A stretch of DNA of 64,000 nt from the NCBI RefSeq assembly GCF_049341845.1, contig NZ_JBMPIT010000002.1, positions 62,001 to 126,000 of the forward strand, read 5' to 3'. This document shows positions 59,211 to 64,000 of this stretch, one piece after another. The DNA comes from Curtobacterium guangdongense (GTDB lineage: Bacteria; Actinomycetota; Actinomycetes; Actinomycetales; Microbacteriaceae). Each line of letters opens with the position of its first letter. The first letter of the stretch is position 1. The notes under the pieces were generated by a model. That model searched no databases, had not been told where the DNA came from, and saw nothing but the letters and a program-made list of their open reading frames with translations. Made by a program: the position numbers and the translations under genes.

Positions 59211-60674
59211 CTACTGCTTGCGGGCGGCTTCTGCGTCCAACATCTCCTCGGTGATGACCGGGATCGCACCGGTGGCGAGCTCGATGCCGGACAGCCGCGC
59301 CGGACTGAGCACACGCTGCACCTGGTCCGGCTCCATGAGGCCCGCCGCGACGACGAGGGTGGAGATCGGCGTCGAGGTGGTCAGTGCGGTGTGTGCGATC
59401 GACGCCGCCGCCGCGTAGCCGATGTACGGCGTGAGGGCCGTGACGACGCCGACGTTCGTGTCCACCTGGGCCGCGAGCTTCGCCTCGTTCGCCTCGATGC
59501 CCGTGACGCAGTGCTCGCGGAGCGTCGCGCACCCGCGGGTCATCCACTGCAGCGACTGCATGATCGAGTGCGCGATGATCGGCTCGAAGGCGTTGAGCTG
59601 GAGCTGCCCGCCCTCCGCCGCCATCGTGACCGTGGCGTCCGCTCCGGCGACCGCGAACGCGATCTGGTTGACGACCTCGGGGATCACGGGGTTCACCTTG
59701 CCGGGCATGATCGACGAACCCGCCTGTCGAGCCGGCAGCGTGATCTCCCCGAACCCGGCCTGGGGTCCCGACGCCAGCAGCCGCAGGTCGTTGCAGATCT
59801 TCGAGAGCTTGATCGCGCTCCGCTTCACCGTGCCGGAGAGGGTCATGAACGCGCCGGCGTCGCTCGTCGCCTCGATGAGGTCGGGAGCGGTCACCACGTC
59901 GATGCCGCTCGCGTCCTGCAGCTGACGACGCACCTCGTCGCGGTACAGCGGGTCGGCGGTGATCCCGGTGCCGATCGCGGTCGCGCCGAGGTTCATCTCC
60001 GCGAGCAACGGCGTGACCCGGCGGAGCAGGAGGACGTCCTCCTGGATGGTGTGCGAGAAGCCGGTGAACTCCTGGCCGAGGGTCATCGGCACCGCGTCCT
60101 GCAGCTGCGTCCGTCCGACCTTGAGCACGTCCGCGAAGGCCGCTCCGCGTTCGGCGAAGGCCTCGGAGAGCTGCTCGAGCTGCTCGACGAGCCGCCGCAC
60201 GCCGAAGATCATCGCGATCTTCACGCTCGTCGGGTAGGTGTCGTTCGTCGACTGGCTGCGGTTCACGTGGTCGATCGGGTGGAGGTAGGCGTAGTCGCCC
60301 TTCTCGCGCCCGAGGAGTTCGAGCGCCCGGTTCGCGAGCACCTCGTTCGTGTTCATGTTCGTCGACGTGCCGGCACCGCCCTGCACGACGTCGACGACGA
60401 ACTGGTCGCGGAGGGCTCCGTCGCGGACCTCCTGGGCGGCACGGTCGATCGCGTCAGCACGCTCGTCGTCGAGCACGCCGATCGCCTTGTTCGCACGGGC
60501 CGCAGCCTGCTTCACCGTCGCGAGCGCCTCGATGAGGTCCGGGTACACCGCGATGGGCACGCTCGTGATCGGGAAGTTCTCCAGCGCCCGCAGCGTGTTG
60601 ACACCCCAGTACGCATCGGCCGGCACCTCCCTCGAGCCCAGGGAATCGTTCTCGGTGCGGGTACCAACGCTCAC
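59211..60674 (-). CDS. aspA: Aspartate ammonia-lyase
   Basis: AspA deaminates aspartate to fumarate. The 487-residue fumarase/aspartase superfamily enzyme has GGAGTSTNMNTNEVLANRAL, the catalytic loop GSSIMPGKVNPVIPEVV and a normal C-terminus. The SSIMPGKVNP loop and overall length favour aspartase over fumarase, though the two are close. GTG 60674 has AGGAGG 5 bases upstream. Confidence 0.93.
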   Translation of the reverse strand: MSVGTRTENDSLGSREVPADAYWGVNTLRALENFPITSVPIAVYPDLIEALATVKQAAARANKAIGVLDDERADAIDRAAQEVRDGALRDQFVVDVVQGGAGTSTNMNTNEVLANRALELLGREKGDYAYLHPIDHVNRSQSTNDTYPTSVKIAMIFGVRRLVEQLEQLSEAFAERGAAFADVLKVGRTQLQDAVPMTLGQEFTGFSHTIQEDVLLLRRVTPLLAEMNLGATAIGTGITADPLYRDEVRRQLQDASGIDVVTAPDLIEATSDAGAFMTLSGTVKRSAIKLSKICNDLRLLASGPQAGFGEITLPARQAGSSIMPGKVNPVIPEVVNQIAFAVAGADATVTMAAEGGQLQLNAFEPIIAHSIMQSLQWMTRGCATLREHCVTGIEANEAKLAAQVDTNVGVVTALTPYIGYAAAASIAHTALTTSTPISTLVVAAGLMEPDQVQRVLSPARLSGIELATGAIPVITEEMLDAEAARKQ

Positions 60675-60755
60675 GTGCGCCTCCTCGTCGTGGATCACGT
60701 CACGAGGGTAGTCCGTCCCGTCCAGCCGGTCCGGTGGGGCGCGCGGCGACCAGGA

Positions 60756-60803
60756 GACGGACGGGAGGCTCGTGGCGGCCCCGCCACGAGCCTCCCGTCC
60801 GTC
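60756..60803 (-). terminator. 23-bp perfect hairpin (GGACGGGAGGC family)
   Basis: Arms 60756-60778 and 60781-60803 are exact reverse complements with a 2-base loop. The arm is nearly identical to the one at 58034. The stop codon (60804-60802) of the small membrane gene overlaps its edge. It likely terminates the pit operon on the minus strand. Confidence 0.8.
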
Positions 60804-61097
60804 AGTGGAACTGCGGGACGATCAGGTAGATGCCGTAGAGCACCACGGCTCCGCAGACGACGAAGCAGGCGATGGCCGCTGCGCGCAACCCTCGCACGGC
60901 GGCGGTGGCGCCCTGCGGGTTCGGGAACCCGGCGGTCGCGGGACCGATCGTCCCGTCGTCCTTCACGGTGAACTTGCCCTCGCGGGTGTCAGCGGCGCTC
61001 CAGAAGCGGAGGCCGACCGAGTACACGGCGACGACGAAGCAGGAGGACACGACGGCGACGAGCGCCACGGTCAGGAATGCAAACCAGTCGATGCCCA

Positions 61098-61098
<1 letters not shown>
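60802..61098 (-). CDS. Small two-helix membrane protein beside the phosphate transporter
   Basis: The 98-residue protein has two membrane helices (FLTVALVAVVSSCFVVAVYSVG at residues ~8-29 and AAAIACFVVCGAVVLYGIYLIV near 73-94) joined by a ~40-residue acidic loop. Its ATG shares one base with the pit stop (TGATG), so it is co-translated. No known domain. Close coupling suggests a subunit or regulator of the transporter. Confidence 0.8.
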
Positions 61099-62354
<1,256 letters not shown>

Positions 62355-62470
62355 CGCGGGCAAGTGTCCCAGTCCCGGGCGTTCCGAGCAAACCCCGATC
62401 GGTAACCCGCCGTTCATGTCGACTGCAGACTCGTTCAGGTTCGGAAGCATTCCGATGGGAGAATGGGTCC

Positions 62471-64000
62471 ATGGACACCGTCGAGCTCCTCATCCTGCTG
62501 GTCGGATCGCTCGCGGTGACCGGCTTCGCACGGGCGAAGGGGCTCCCCGCTCCTCTGCTCGTCACCGCGGTGGCGCTCGCGGCGTCGTTCCTCCCAGGGC
62601 TGCCCCCGATCGAGATCGACTCCGAGGTCATCCTCACGCTCATCCTGCCGCCGCTGCTCTACTCGGCGGCGCTCGACGTCTCGTGGCAGAGCTTCCGGTC
62701 GTCGATCAAGCAGATCCGTCGTCTCGGCATCTTCCTGGTCATCGTCACGGCGCTGGCCGTCGGCCTGGCGGCGTACATCATCATCCCGGACATGGACTGG
62801 CCGGCGGCCATCCTGCTCGGGGCGATCGTGGCGCCGCCGGACGCGGTGTCCGCGGCGGCGATCGGCCGGAAGCTCGGACTCCCCCGTCGCGTGATGACGG
62901 TGCTGTCCGGCGAGAGCCTCATCAACGACGCGGCGTCGCTCACCCTGGTGCGGGTGTTCACCCTCATCGCCGCGGGGACGTCGCTCACGATCTGGCAGGA
63001 CCTCGGCATCTTCGGGCTCGCCATCGGCGTGGGACTCGCCGTCGGTGGGGTCCTCGGCGTGCTCGTGCACTGGATCCGGCAGCGCATCAACGACCCGGTG
63101 GTCGAGACGATCATGAGCATCCTGCTGCCGTTCGTCGCCTACATCCTGGCCGAGGACCTCTCCGGGTCCGGCGTCATCGCGGTCGTCACCGCCGGTCTCT
63201 ACATCGGCTACAACTCGCCGAAGGAGGGGTACGCCACCCGCCTGCAGGAGCGTCCGCTGTGGACGAGCATCGACGTCATCCTCGAGGGCTTCGTGTTCGC
63301 GCTCATCGGGCTGCAGCTCAACACGGTCGTGCAGGACCTCATCAAGAGCGAGCGGAGTCTCGGGCAGACGATCACCGCGGCCGCCGTGGTCCTCGCCGTC
63401 GTGATCGTCGTCAGACCGCTCTTCGTCTTCGAGTCCTACGTCCGGAACCGCTTCAACGGCCGGTGGCTGCGGCCTCTTCGGATCCGGCTGTCGCGCGGGC
63501 ATCCGTCACTGCGATGGATCCGCGGCTCGGCCGAACCGAAGCTGAACTGGCGGGAGCTCACCGTCATCTCGTGGACCGGCATGCGGGGCGTGGTGACGCT
63601 CGCCGCAGCCGTCTCGGTGGTGGCGAGCCCGGTCGCGATCAAGGCCCAGGACACCATTTTCGTGATCGCGTTCTTCGTCACGGTCGGCACCCTCCTGTTG
63701 CAGGGGCTGTCGCTGCCGTTCGTGATCCGTCGCCTCAAGGTGCAGGACCCGGCGGAGGGCGAGGAGGACATCCGCAGCGAGATGCGCCTTAACCAGCGCA
63801 CGACCGAGGCGGCGATCCAGCTCCTCGACGACCGGAAGCCCGAGTGGTCCGCGCAGTTCGGCGCCGATGCCGTCGAGGCAGTGGTCTCCCGACTCAAGGC
63901 CCGTCTCGAGCGGCAGGCGGAGACCTTCCGTCGCGACGCCGAGGAAGAGGAGTCCGAGGAACGGAACGCCCCCGTGCGGCTCAGCGGCGCGCAGATCCAG
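62471..64000 (+). CDS. Na+/H+ antiporter of the CPA1 family, cut by window end
   Basis: The frame is open from ATG 62471 to the end of the window (510 codons, no stop). It has about twelve helices, VAPPDAVSAAAIGRKL and SGESLINDAASLTLVRV (CPA1 ion-binding region), and TGMRGVVTLAAAVS. The last ~80 residues seen are hydrophilic. It likely exchanges Na+ or K+ for H+ in pH and salt balance. Confidence 0.92.
   Translation, partial: MDTVELLILLVGSLAVTGFARAKGLPAPLLVTAVALAASFLPGLPPIEIDSEVILTLILPPLLYSAALDVSWQSFRSSIKQIRRLGIFLVIVTALAVGLAAYIIIPDMDWPAAILLGAIVAPPDAVSAAAIGRKLGLPRRVMTVLSGESLINDAASLTLVRVFTLIAAGTSLTIWQDLGIFGLAIGVGLAVGGVLGVLVHWIRQRINDPVVETIMSILLPFVAYILAEDLSGSGVIAVVTAGLYIGYNSPKEGYATRLQERPLWTSIDVILEGFVFALIGLQLNTVVQDLIKSERSLGQTITAAAVVLAVVIVVRPLFVFESYVRNRFNGRWLRPLRIRLSRGHPSLRWIRGSAEPKLNWRELTVISWTGMRGVVTLAAAVSVVASPVAIKAQDTIFVIAFFVTVGTLLLQGLSLPFVIRRLKVQDPAEGEEDIRSEMRLNQRTTEAAIQLLDDRKPEWSAQFGADAVEAVVSRLKARLERQAETFRRDAEEEESEERNAPVRLSGAQIQ

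Overview
This 64 kb window is high-GC actinobacterial chromosome, most likely from Microbacteriaceae and perhaps Curtobacterium-like. The reasons are the codon and GC bias, the gene order recX-recA-DUF3046-clgR-cinA-pgsA-ftsK, a lexA gene divergent from a small LysM protein, a PriA-type HisA, a HelR helicase, and frequent GTG starts with 1-4 nt overlaps. The genus is my inference from remembered gene order and protein style; no search was run. I saw no rRNA, tRNA, CRISPR array, insertion sequence or prophage. Most of the window is core chromosome with small accessory cassettes set into it.

Layout. 1-2.8 kb: tyrA (cut by the window edge) overlapped by a TetR gene that is divergent from a TetX-like flavin monooxygenase, with two perfect operators between them. 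2.8-7.3 kb: parA-scpA-scpB-rluB on the minus strand, with a very long RDD-repeat extension on RluB. 7.4-11.4 kb: sseB-like gene and the his genes priA, hisH, hisB, hisC. 11.5-12.8 kb: SOS node (LysM protein and lexA). 13-15.2 kb: hflX and an RsmC-like methyltransferase. 15.3-25.7 kb: dapF-miaA-miaB-recX-recA-DUF3046-clgR-cinA-pgsA-ftsK. 25.8-28.7 kb: a MacAB-like ABC export cassette between ftsK and rnj. 28.8-35.2 kb: rnj-dapA-dfrA-thyA, an epimerase, a TPR membrane protein and dapB. 35.2-43.1 kb: acetyltransferase, phosphatase, M16 protease, second TetR, Tat-type ferritin-like protein, PEBP protein and pnp (TTG start). 43.4-49.1 kb: secreted transglycosylase-like protein, then a minus-strand electron-transfer cassette (ferredoxin, NuoF-like, cytochrome b-like ferric reductase domain, ApbE, small Thr/Asp-rich membrane protein), an acetyltransferase and an FMN reductase. 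49.4-50.2 kb: rpsO and a VanZ protein. 50.4-52.9 kb: a GH6 cellulase with an upstream CebR-like palindrome, then a protealysin-like M4 protease followed by a small emfourin-like inhibitor. 53-55.3 kb: HelR behind a promoter framed by a 10-bp inverted repeat. 55.4-64 kb: aldo/keto reductase, FKBP, MFS exporter, YihY protein, aspA, a phosphate transporter with a small membrane partner, and a CPA1 antiporter cut by the window end.

How the genes work together. Lysine and peptidoglycan precursor synthesis is represented by dapA, dapB and dapF. Histidine synthesis is represented by hisC, hisB, hisH and priA. Folate/dTMP supply is dfrA-thyA, and RNA processing is rnj, pnp, miaA, miaB and rluB. SOS boxes sit at both LexA-linked promoters and upstream of recA. 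The accessory genes point to a plant- or soil-associated life: cellulose degradation, flavin-dependent redox and efflux, a protease/inhibitor pair, and rifamycin-type resistance through HelR.

Intergenic spaces are short (none above 300 bp). Several hold long near-perfect palindromes, and some of these recur as families across the window.
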